The position numbers were made by a program, and so were the translations under genes. From the NCBI GenBank assembly GCA_022360735.1, contig JAKSCF010000127.1, positions 1 to 5,399 on the forward strand: 5,399 nt of DNA. The letters run 5' to 3'. The first letter of the stretch is position 1. The number at the start of each line of letters is the position of its first letter. The stretch comes from Clostridia bacterium. GTDB lineage: Bacteria > Bacillota_A > Clostridia > Peptostreptococcales > JAAYPU01. This document shows, one piece after another, positions 1 through 5,284 of the stretch. The notes beneath the pieces are model-generated. The model was not told where the DNA came from. It saw nothing but the letters and a program-made list of their open reading frames with translations, and did no database searches.

Positions 1-1
1 C

Positions 2-148
2 CTATTTGTAGCATCTAATATTGGAAAAATATCTATTGCTAAGATTACCAGAGCAATTTTACCGTTCTTGTTGGTAAGTCTTGCAGTCTTAATGTTAGTC
101 AGTTTTGTGCCGCAAATCAGCTTATTCTTACCAAGCTTGATGAAATAA
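2..148 (+). CDS. TRAP transporter large permease (DctM type), C-terminal end
   Basis: Only the last 48 codons are present; the gene begins upstream of the window. The visible peptide starts LFVASNIGKISIAKITRAIL and continues into a long hydrophobic segment (about residues 20-44 of the fragment), ending in PSLMK. A FVAS..I..ISI..I.R...PF start followed by a final membrane helix is typical of the end of DctM/SiaM-like TRAP permeases. These 12-helix proteins import C4-dicarboxylates, sialic acid or sugar acids using a sodium gradient and a periplasmic-type binding protein. The next gene starts 21 bases downstream, so it is probably the transport part of a sugar-acid operon. Family assignment comes from the tail pattern only; the substrate is inferred from the neighbours. 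Confidence 0.83.
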   Translation, partial: LFVASNIGKISIAKITRAILPFLLVSLAVLMLVSFVPQISLFLPSLMK

Positions 149-169
149 TTAAGAAGGAAGTGTCAATCC

Positions 170-1189
170 ATGAAAGCGATTAAGATTTTTGAAGCAGGAC
201 ATTTAGAAATTATTGAAAAGGAAATACCCAAGATAGAAAAGCCCGGTGAAGTTTTAGTAAAGGTAAAGTTTGCAGGGATTTGTGGCTCGGATATGCACAT
301 CTACCATGGTAAAAATCCTTTAGCCACTTATCCAAGAGTAGTAGGGCATGAGTTTGTGGGTGAGATTGTAAAAGTCGGCGATGATGTGAATGAAATACAA
401 TCAGGAGATAGAGTGGTCATTGAGCCTATTGTCTATTGCGGCCAGTGCTATGCATGTAAATCCGGAAGACCTAATGTATGTGAAACATTAGAAGTGTTAG
501 GCGTTCACAAAGATGGCGGGTTCCAAGAATATGTGGTGGTCAATGAAGCCAATGTCCACAAATTTGGGGACGAATTATCTTGGGAAGAAGCCGTCTTGAT
601 AGAGCCATATACCATTGCTGCTCAAGCAACATGGCATGGTGATGTCAAAGAAAATGAAACCGTTTATGTTGCAGGAGCAGGTCCGATAGGTCTTATGATC
701 ATACAATTTGCTAAACTAAAAGGGGCCACAGTCATTGTATCCGATTTGTTTGATAGCAAACTTAAGAGAGCAAAAGCTTTTGGGGCGGATTATACCATTA
801 ATTCATCCAAAGAAGATGTCAAAGAAAAAGTTATGGCGTACACTCATAACGTTGGTGCAAATGTTTTGATGGACGCAGTAGGGATTCCGGCTATCCTTGA
901 GCAGGCTGTAGAAGTTGCATCTGTAGCCGGAAAAATTGTTATTTTAGGGTTTTCAAAAGATTGTGCCGGCATTCCGCTGCTGCCTATAACCAAGAAAGAA
1001 ATTACCATACATGGATCAAGACTTCAAACCAATAAATTTAAAGAAGTGATACAAATTTTCAAGGATAAAAAAATAAATACAAAAGATTTTGTTTCTGCTG
1101 TATACAAATTTGATGATATTGTAGAAGCAATTGAAATGATTGAGAACAATTCAAAGGATATTTGCAAAGTATTGGTTCAATTTGACTAA
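170..1189 (+). CDS. Zinc-dependent medium-chain alcohol dehydrogenase, sugar-acid 5-dehydrogenase-like (LgoD/RspB type)
   Basis: A 339-residue cytoplasmic NAD-dependent polyol/sugar-acid dehydrogenase of the MDR superfamily, at the normal family length. The GroES-like domain (about 1-150) has catalytic zinc residues C38 (GICGSD), H60 and E61 (GHE), with E145 (LIEP) nearby. The structural zinc lobe has C90, C93, C96 and C104. The Rossmann domain shows GAGPIG at 169-174 and an acidic residue, D192, at the end of the second strand, which favours NAD over NADP. The GVHKDGGFQEY and LIEPYTIAAQA stretches closely resemble E. coli LgoD (L-galactonate 5-dehydrogenase) and RspB. The start is the ATG 9 bases after AAGGAAG (154-160). 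Flanking a TRAP permease, a LarA homologue and a mannonate-type SDR, it most likely oxidises an aldonate at C5 (for example L-gulonate or L-galactonate) to a keto-uronate. The fold and cofactor sites are clear; the substrate is an inference. Confidence 0.9.
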   Translation: MKAIKIFEAGHLEIIEKEIPKIEKPGEVLVKVKFAGICGSDMHIYHGKNPLATYPRVVGHEFVGEIVKVGDDVNEIQSGDRVVIEPIVYCGQCYACKSGRPNVCETLEVLGVHKDGGFQEYVVVNEANVHKFGDELSWEEAVLIEPYTIAAQATWHGDVKENETVYVAGAGPIGLMIIQFAKLKGATVIVSDLFDSKLKRAKAFGADYTINSSKEDVKEKVMAYTHNVGANVLMDAVGIPAILEQAVEVASVAGKIVILGFSKDCAGIPLLPITKKEITIHGSRLQTNKFKEVIQIFKDKKINTKDFVSAVYKFDDIVEAIEMIENNSKDICKVLVQFD

Positions 1190-1219
1190 AGGTATTTACC
1201 TAAAGGAGGATGTGGAAGT

Positions 1220-2506
1220 ATGAAACCCGTCAAAGTAGCTATAGACGGTAAAGACAATATAAAGATTCCCAAAATGCTTCGCATCAAACAGCATTTTAAA
1301 AATGAAGAAGTAACAAACTATGAGCAGATATTAGAAAATGATATCAAAAAAATAGAGGATGAATTCCTAAATGGTAAAAAAATAGCCATTACGGTAGGCA
1401 GCCGAGGCATTACAGATATTGATCAAATTATAAAGTCTTTAGTTGAAATCCTGCTTAAAAAAGGTGCAAGCCCTTTTATTGTACCGGCTATGGGGAGTCA
1501 TGGCGGTGCTACAATTGAAGGACAGCTGGAGGTATTAAGAGAATACAACATTACTGAGGAATATTTGGGAGTCCCAATAAAAGCTTCTATGGATGTTGTT
1601 GAAATTGGTGCTTTAGAGGATGGAACACCAATTTTTTGTGATCAAATTGCTTTTAAATCGGATGGCATTATAGTCGCTAACAAAATAAAGCCTCATACAG
1701 ATTTTAAATCCGATTACGAAAGCGGACTTTTAAAGATGATGGCCATAGGGTTAGGCAATCATAAAGGTGCTTCAACCTTACATTCAAAAGGGTTTGATTT
1801 CTTTCCTGAGTTGATCCCTAAGGTTGGAAGCGTGTTTTTAAAGAAGGCGCCTATATTATTTGGTGTTGCCATTATCGAAAATGCTTACGATAAAATCCTT
1901 CATTTAGAAATAGTTCCCAAAGACTTAATATTTGAACTAGAAAAAGTATTCTTAAATATGGCCAAAGAAAATATTGCCAAAATTCTTTTATCTGAAGTAG
2001 ACGTGCTCATTGTTGAAGAAATTGGTAAAAATATTAGCGGAAGTGGTATGGATGCCAATGTAACAGGGCGACCGGGCTCAGGCTTGAACCAGAGCTTTGA
2101 TGCGGCTCCAATAAAGAAAATTATTGTATTAGGCGTGAGTAAGAAATCCCATGGAAATGGTGTTGGAATCGGTATGGCAGACTTAACAACAATTAAGTGT
2201 GTGAACCAAATTGATTTTGAAGCCATGTATACCAACTCATTAACAGCAACTATATTAAATCCTTCTAAAATACCCATGACTGTAGAAAATGATCAAGAAG
2301 CGATTCTTGCTGCTATAAAAACATGCAACAATATTAATTTCAATCAGGCAAAAATAGTTAAGATAAAAAATACATTAGAGTTACATGAGATAGAAGTATC
2401 TGAAAGTTATATCGATGAAGTGAATAATAGAGATGAATTTGAAATACTTTCAAAGCCTTATGTTTTGGAATTTAATGATAAAGGTGATTTAACAGGTAAG
2501 GAGTGA
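1220..2506 (+). CDS. LarA-family (lactate racemase-like) nickel-dependent hydroxyacid racemase/epimerase homologue
   Basis: A 428-residue cytoplasmic protein of the LarA superfamily, whose founding member racemises lactate with a nickel-pincer nucleotide (NPN) cofactor. Counterparts of the Lactobacillus LarA active site can be proposed: R62 in VGSRG, H94 in MGSHGG, H159 in KPHTDF, K172 in GLLKMM (candidate cofactor-linking lysine) and H188 in STLHSKG (H181 is an alternative). The K172-to-H188 spacing of 16 equals K184-to-H200 in LarA. Superfamily members are known to act on several 2-hydroxyacids, including malate and D-gluconate (2-epimerase). The start is the ATG 9 bases after AAGGAGGA (1203-1210). 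Lying between two sugar-acid dehydrogenases, it more probably epimerises an aldonate at C2 (D-mannonate/D-gluconate) than racemises lactate. The NPN biosynthesis genes larB, larC and larE are not in the window. The family is secure, the residue mapping is by eye, and the substrate is inferred. Confidence 0.87.
   Translation: MKPVKVAIDGKDNIKIPKMLRIKQHFKNEEVTNYEQILENDIKKIEDEFLNGKKIAITVGSRGITDIDQIIKSLVEILLKKGASPFIVPAMGSHGGATIEGQLEVLREYNITEEYLGVPIKASMDVVEIGALEDGTPIFCDQIAFKSDGIIVANKIKPHTDFKSDYESGLLKMMAIGLGNHKGASTLHSKGFDFFPELIPKVGSVFLKKAPILFGVAIIENAYDKILHLEIVPKDLIFELEKVFLNMAKENIAKILLSEVDVLIVEEIGKNISGSGMDANVTGRPGSGLNQSFDAAPIKKIIVLGVSKKSHGNGVGIGMADLTTIKCVNQIDFEAMYTNSLTATILNPSKIPMTVENDQEAILAAIKTCNNINFNQAKIVKIKNTLELHEIEVSESYIDEVNNRDEFEILSKPYVLEFNDKGDLTGKE
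2497..2502 (+). promoter_or_regulatory. Shine-Dalgarno site that fixes the SDR start
   Basis: AAGGAG lies inside the last codons of the LarA-family gene. It directly abuts a GTG at 2503, too close for initiation there, but sits 9 bases before the ATG at 2512. This favours the ATG as the true start of the SDR gene. The position inside the upstream coding region suggests that translation of the two genes is coupled. Confidence 0.75.
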
Positions 2507-2511
2507 AGGAA

Positions 2512-3363
2512 ATGAAATTGCCTTTTAGCGTTGACTTAAAAGGAAAAATAGCGATTGTTACAGGAGGAGGCGGTGTTTTGGGCGGGGCATTGGCTGAAGC
2601 TTTAGGAAAATGTAACGCAAAAGTAGTTGTATTAAATAGGACAAAAGAAAAAGCGGACAAAGTAGTCCAAAAGATTATGAATGATGGTGGTCAAGCCCTC
2701 AGTGTAGGGGCAAATGTTTTAGACAAAAAAAGTCTTGAAGAAGCGCGGCAGGAAATCATCCAAAGATTTGGGACTTGTGATATATTAGTTAATGCTGCCG
2801 GTGGTAATCATCCTGATGGCATAACAACTAAGGAGTATTTTGAAAAGAATGATTTATTGGATGACAATATAAAAACTTTTTTCGATCTGACTGTAGAAGG
2901 TGTGGGCTTTGTATTTGACCTTAATTTTATGGGAACATTAATTCCTTCTCAAATATTTGCACAAGACATGATTGATAAAGAGGATGCCAGCATTGTCAAT
3001 ATCTCTTCTATGGCTGCTTACTCACCAATGACGAAAGTGCCTGCATATTGTGGTGCAAAAGCTGCCATCACCAATTTTACAAACTGGTTGGCAGTGCACA
3101 TGTCCAAAACAGGTATTCGAGTCAATGCCATTGCACCCGGCTTTTTTCAAACGGTTCAAAACAAAGATTTGTTAACCCATAAAGACGGCAGTTATACAGA
3201 CAGAGCAAAGAAGATATTATCCAATACACCTCTGGAAAGATTCGGTAATCCTGAAGAGCTGGTTGGAACGCTGCTATGGCTTGTACAAAAAGAAGCCTCA
3301 AGCTTTGTAACAGGAATAGTAGTACCTGTAGATGGAGGGTTTCAGGCTTATTCAGGGGTATAA
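2512..3363 (+). CDS. uxuB: SDR-family D-mannonate/D-fructuronate oxidoreductase (UxuB-like)
   Basis: A 283-residue classical short-chain dehydrogenase that should interconvert D-fructuronate and D-mannonate, or a close analogue, in the cytoplasm. Visible motifs are the cofactor loop TGGGGVLG (17-24), NAAG (94-97), the catalytic tetrad N138, S166, Y179 and K183 (YCGAK), and the PG pair at 209-210. NR at 42-43, after the second strand, lacks the acid typical of NAD users and hints at NADP. The AGGNHPDG stretch, the inserted FFDLTVEGVGFVFDLNFMGT region and the C-terminal VPVDGGFQAYSGV tail mark the SDR mannonate reductase group that includes B. subtilis UxuB, not the unrelated long-chain UxuB of E. 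coli. The reading frame can be extended upstream to a GTG at 2503, but SD spacing favours the ATG at 2512. Only 5 bases separate it from the LarA-family gene, so the two are co-transcribed. The substrate could differ from mannonate in this context. Confidence 0.88.
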   Translation: MKLPFSVDLKGKIAIVTGGGGVLGGALAEALGKCNAKVVVLNRTKEKADKVVQKIMNDGGQALSVGANVLDKKSLEEARQEIIQRFGTCDILVNAAGGNHPDGITTKEYFEKNDLLDDNIKTFFDLTVEGVGFVFDLNFMGTLIPSQIFAQDMIDKEDASIVNISSMAAYSPMTKVPAYCGAKAAITNFTNWLAVHMSKTGIRVNAIAPGFFQTVQNKDLLTHKDGSYTDRAKKILSNTPLERFGNPEELVGTLLWLVQKEASSFVTGIVVPVDGGFQAYSGV

Positions 3364-3365
3364 TG

Positions 3366-3380
3366 GTTCATATTATGAAC
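3366..3380. repeat. Perfect 15-base palindrome GTTCATATTATGAAC
   Basis: Two 7-base arms, GTTCATA and TATGAAC, face each other around a single T, two bases after the SDR stop codon. There is no T-run after it, and as RNA it gives only a 5-pair stem, so it is a poor intrinsic terminator. It may be a protein-binding site or a weak mRNA 3' hairpin. The same two arms recur in the terminator at 4882-4924. Confidence 0.5.
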
Positions 3381-3428
3381 AAAAGTATGAAGAGCATCTA
3401 CAACAATAGGTGGGTATAAAGTTTTCAA

Positions 3429-3459
3429 TTTACTAATATAAATGAGACTGGTGTAAAAT
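3429..3459 (+). promoter_or_regulatory. Weak candidate promoter before the small membrane protein gene
   Basis: A TAAAAT -10-like hexamer (3454-3459) is preceded by TTTACT (3429-3434) with a 19-base spacer, longer than the ideal 17. No clear terminator separates the SDR gene from the next one, so read-through from the operon is equally possible. Confidence 0.22.
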
Positions 3460-3496
3460 GGAATTAAACTAATTAAAAGAGGTATGAGGTGAGCCT

Positions 3497-3682
3497 TTGA
3501 GAAAACGCATTACAGTATTAACCTATTTAGGCGGTATTATTACTATAATCGGATATATATTTATACATTTTTATTCGCCCTTAGAGCCATTACCACCACT
3601 ATATGCACTTATTATTAAAATATCTTTTATTTTAAACATATTAATATATAGTTTTATAAAATATAATAGTAAAAACCTTTAA
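3497..3682 (+). CDS. Small two-helix membrane protein, hypothetical
   Basis: A 61-residue protein that I do not recognise. It opens with a basic MRKR and has one hydrophobic helix at about residues 7-26 (rich in I, G and Y). A proline-rich turn follows (SPLEPLPPL, 27-35), then a second hydrophobic helix at about 36-54 and a short polar, basic end. This is the layout of a small hairpin-like inner-membrane protein with a short external loop. The start is a TTG; GAGGTGA (3486-3492) matches the end of 16S rRNA well and places GAGG 7 bases before it, which supports initiation despite the rare codon. The gene stands alone between the sugar-acid operon and the hydrolase, with gaps of 133 and 176 bases. 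A chance reading frame in AT-rich DNA cannot be excluded, but the SD site and clean two-helix pattern make a real gene more likely. Confidence 0.55.
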   Translation: MRKRITVLTYLGGIITIIGYIFIHFYSPLEPLPPLYALIIKISFILNILIYSFIKYNSKNL

Positions 3683-3765
3683 ATCTTGCTTTATAAGATA
3701 TAATTTAACAAATTAATCTTGTAATGGTGCGTCCTAAGAAGATTTGTCAGAGATAATTATATATT

Positions 3766-3793
3766 AGCCGTTGGAATCCAAAAGCTCTTTTTT
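3766..3793 (+). terminator. Weak intrinsic terminator-like hairpin
   Basis: AGC (3766-3768) and TTGG (3771-3774) pair with CCAA (3778-3781) and GCT (3784-3786) across a 2x2 internal mismatch and a 3-base loop. A run of six T follows at 3788-3793. The stem is weak, but the position fits the end of the small membrane protein transcript, just before the next promoter. Confidence 0.38.
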
Positions 3794-3794
3794 A

Positions 3795-3823
3795 TTGCTG
3801 AAACTCGGGTTGTAAGATATAAT
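3795..3823 (+). promoter_or_regulatory. Sigma-A-type promoter for the MBL-fold hydrolase
   Basis: TTGCTG (3795-3800) and a perfect TATAAT (3818-3823) are separated by exactly 17 bases. Transcription would begin near 3830, giving a leader of about 29 bases with AAGGTGA (3848-3854) as SD site. The -10 lies within TAAGATATAAT, which also occurs at 3694-3704. Confidence 0.6.
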
Positions 3824-3858
3824 GTATGAAGAATAATGTAGAAAAATAAGGTGAAGAA

Positions 3859-4833
3859 ATGGCTAAAGAGATTTATAAAAATATATATTTACATGAAATA
3901 CCATTACCTAAAAACCCATTAAAAGCAATTAATTGTTACATCATTACATCGGAAGACAGAAACTTGATAATCGATACCGGTTTTAACATCGAACCATGTA
4001 AAGAATCCATGATGAAAGCTTTAGATGAGCTTAATCTAAAAGTTGACCAAACAGACGTATTGATTACGCATTTACATTCTGACCATTGTGGTCTTGCTTC
4101 ATTTTTAAGTGAAGCTGGAATGGATATTTATGCCGGTAAAGTCGATGGCATCTTTATGAATGAGATGACCACCGAAGCATACTGGGATACATTTAAAAAA
4201 TATGCACAGATGTATGATTTAGACAGAGACCATGTAGATGGTAATGACCATCCCGGCTATAAGTTTTGTCCTAAAGAGTTAATGGATTTTAAACTGCTTG
4301 AAGAAGGAAATATCATCAATTTAGGAGACTATAGGTTTGAGGTTGTTGATGTACCGGGTCATACACCAGGCCATATTGCACTATACGAGAGAAAACATAA
4401 GCTGATGTTTTGCGGTGATCATATATTGGATCAAATTACACCCAACATTGCTTTCTGGGGATATGGGCAGGACATGTTGCAAGTATATTTCGATAGCTTA
4501 AATAAAGTATCCGGATATGAAATTGAATACCTTTTTCCAGCTCACAGAAATATCATTAAAGACTATAAGAAAAGAATACAAGAACTACTTAAACATCATG
4601 ATAATCGGTTAGAAGAAATTCTAAATATTATTTCTGATAAAGAAATAAGCGTCAGAGATGTAGCTGCTCAAATGAAATGGGAATTAAAGTATAGCAATTG
4701 GACTGAATTTCCAAATGCCCAAAAATGGTTTGCATCCAGTGAAGCTATGGCTCATTTAGAGCATTTAGCATGTACAGATAAAGTGGACAAGCAAATAAAG
4801 GATGGTATTTTCTATTTTAAAGCCAGAGCATAG
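3859..4833 (+). CDS. MBL-fold metallo-hydrolase with LACTB2-like C-terminal domain
   Basis: A 324-residue soluble hydrolase of the metallo-beta-lactamase superfamily (glyoxalase II/LACTB2-like branch). The metal site is complete: HLHSDH (H71, H73, D75, H76), H168 in PGHTPGH, D187 in CGDH and H229 in PAHR, as expected for a two-metal centre. An insert of about 50 residues between the HxHxDH motif and the next core strand (about 95-145, with EAYWDTFKKYAQMYD) probably forms a cap over the active site. After about residue 235 a helical region with YKKRIQELLKHHDNRL leads into a winged-helix-like end (ASSEAMAHLEHLACTDKV), as in LACTB2-like proteins. No signal peptide is visible. It has its own promoter and a strong terminator, so it is a single-gene unit. 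Thioester, lactone or phosphodiester substrates are all known in the superfamily; the sequence does not decide between them. A lactonase role beside a sugar-acid operon is possible but unproven. Confidence 0.9.
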   Translation: MAKEIYKNIYLHEIPLPKNPLKAINCYIITSEDRNLIIDTGFNIEPCKESMMKALDELNLKVDQTDVLITHLHSDHCGLASFLSEAGMDIYAGKVDGIFMNEMTTEAYWDTFKKYAQMYDLDRDHVDGNDHPGYKFCPKELMDFKLLEEGNIINLGDYRFEVVDVPGHTPGHIALYERKHKLMFCGDHILDQITPNIAFWGYGQDMLQVYFDSLNKVSGYEIEYLFPAHRNIIKDYKKRIQELLKHHDNRLEEILNIISDKEISVRDVAAQMKWELKYSNWTEFPNAQKWFASSEAMAHLEHLACTDKVDKQIKDGIFYFKARA

Positions 4834-4881
4834 CTATGAGTGATAAGTTTCACATTTCCGTGGGTATTTAAAATAATAAAG

Positions 4882-4924
4882 GAGTTGGGTTCATAAGAAT
4901 CGATCATATGAACCGGCTCTTTTT
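4882..4924 (+). terminator. Strong intrinsic terminator of the hydrolase gene, possibly bidirectional
   Basis: GAGTTGGGTTCATA (4882-4895) pairs with TATGAACCGGCTC (4907-4919): 13 pairs with two G-T wobbles, one bulged G and an 11-base loop. TTTTT follows at 4920-4924. An AAA run before the stem (4878-4880) lets the tail pair too and, together with AT-rich DNA on the left side, could allow termination from the minus strand as well. Confidence 0.87.
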
Positions 4925-5029
4925 CTTTGCGCCTGCTAGTCAAGATGTCAAATCTATATCGTTTACCATCAATTCCTGTTCCTTCAAAAATTGAGAACGG
5001 TCGTATAAACATTATTTTATTTTTTTATA

Positions 5030-5148
5030 TTTACATTTACGTATTTTTAACATTTCCTATGAAAAGAATTAACATTTACGAGCTACAATGAAAGCAGATA
5101 GGAAGTGAGGCTTTTAAAATGAGAAGCGAATGTAAAAAAATGTTAATT
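5030..5148. repeat. Cluster of five TTWACATTY elements in both orientations
   Basis: Direct copies are TTTACATTT (5030-5038), TTAACATTT (5047-5055) and TTAACATTT (5069-5077). Inverted copies are GAATGTAAA (5128-5136) and AAATGTTAA (5138-5146). The third and fifth extend to a perfect 11-base inverted pair, AATTAACATTT (5067-5077) and AAATGTTAATT (5138-5148). ACATTTACG also recurs at 5033-5041 and 5072-5080. The direct copies are 17 and 22 bases apart and the inverted pair is offset by 10 bases, about one helical turn. This resembles an operator array; the AT-rich background makes part of it possibly accidental. Confidence 0.45.
5084..5089 (+). promoter_or_regulatory. Candidate -10 element for the small transcript
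   Basis: TACAAT matches TATAAT at five of six positions and would start transcription near 5096, but no good -35 lies 16-18 bases upstream. An alternative pair is TTAACA (5047-5052) and TAACAT (5070-5075) with a 17-base spacer, starting near 5082. Dependence on an activator or an alternative sigma factor would explain the weak match. Confidence 0.25.
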
Positions 5149-5172
5149 TGTGAGAATGAGAAATATAGATAA
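5119..5172 (+). CDS. Possible 17-residue peptide
   Basis: The frame reads MRSECKKMLICENEKYR and starts 8 bases after GAGG (5107-5110), part of GGAAGTGAGG. It stops 6 bases before the left arm of a strong terminator, so the ORF and hairpin together look like a complete minimal gene. The peptide is hydrophilic with two cysteines and no membrane segment or recognised motif. An ORF this short arises easily by chance, and part of it overlaps the TTWACATTY cluster, so coding is only a possibility. Confidence 0.2.
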   Translation: MRSECKKMLICENEKYR

Positions 5173-5178
5173 ATTGAT

Positions 5179-5224
5179 GGGCTGCCTTACTCCTCCCCAT
5201 AGATGATTAAGGGCAGTCCTTTTT
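5179..5224 (+). terminator. Strong intrinsic terminator with C-rich loop
   Basis: GGGCTGCCTTA (5179-5189) pairs with TAAGGGCAGTCC (5208-5219), giving about 11 pairs with one G-T wobble and one bulged G, followed by TTTTT (5220-5224). The 18-base loop (5190-5207) begins CTCCTCCCC. No conventional gene precedes it, and the hydrolase transcript already has a terminator about 300 bases upstream, so it must serve a separate short transcript. Confidence 0.86.
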
Positions 5225-5284
5225 ACGTATAATCCATGCGGCCTTAGTGTTGAATTGTTTTATAAAGTGAATAAATATTATGCT

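Larger units (their letters stand above)
5096..5224 (+). ncRNA. Candidate small RNA with anti-Shine-Dalgarno-like terminator loop
   Basis: A short unit of about 130 bases lies between two strong terminators, with a possible promoter at its left end. Its terminator hairpin carries CTCCTCCCC (5190-5198) in the loop. TCCTCC in this loop is complementary to GGAGGA, the core of strong SD sites such as those at 1203-1210 and 5346-5354. C-rich single-stranded loops that target ribosome binding sites are a known hallmark of regulatory RNAs in Gram-positive bacteria. The 5' end is uncertain, and the unit also contains a 17-codon open frame with its own SD-like site, so it may be a short mRNA or a dual-function RNA. 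I do not recognise a named RNA family. Confidence 0.35.

Noticed and set aside
1900..2277. Minus-strand 125-codon open frame inside the LarA-family gene
   Set aside because: It lies wholly opposite a well-supported coding region, has no SD site or recognisable motif, and its composition is what the opposite strand would give.
2503..2511. GTG start for the SDR gene
   Set aside because: The SD site directly abuts the GTG, while the ATG at 2512 has normal spacing and gives a family-like N-terminus.
2472..2660. Minus-strand 62-codon open frame across the LarA homologue/SDR junction
   Set aside because: It is a shadow of the SDR glycine-rich start region (proline-rich in reverse), with no independent support.
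3683..3699. ATCTT/AAGAT hairpin after the small membrane protein gene
   Set aside because: The stem has only five pairs, almost all A-T, with no real T-run. The hairpin at 3766-3793 is the better terminator candidate.
4812..5012. Minus-strand 66-codon open frame with a protein-like start (MFIRPFSIFEGTGIDGKRYR)
   Set aside because: It has no SD site upstream, runs through the strong terminator hairpin and overlaps the end of the hydrolase gene. The first half looks somewhat protein-like and might be a gene remnant, but nothing recognisable supports it. A protein search returning a family hit to the first 30 residues would change this.
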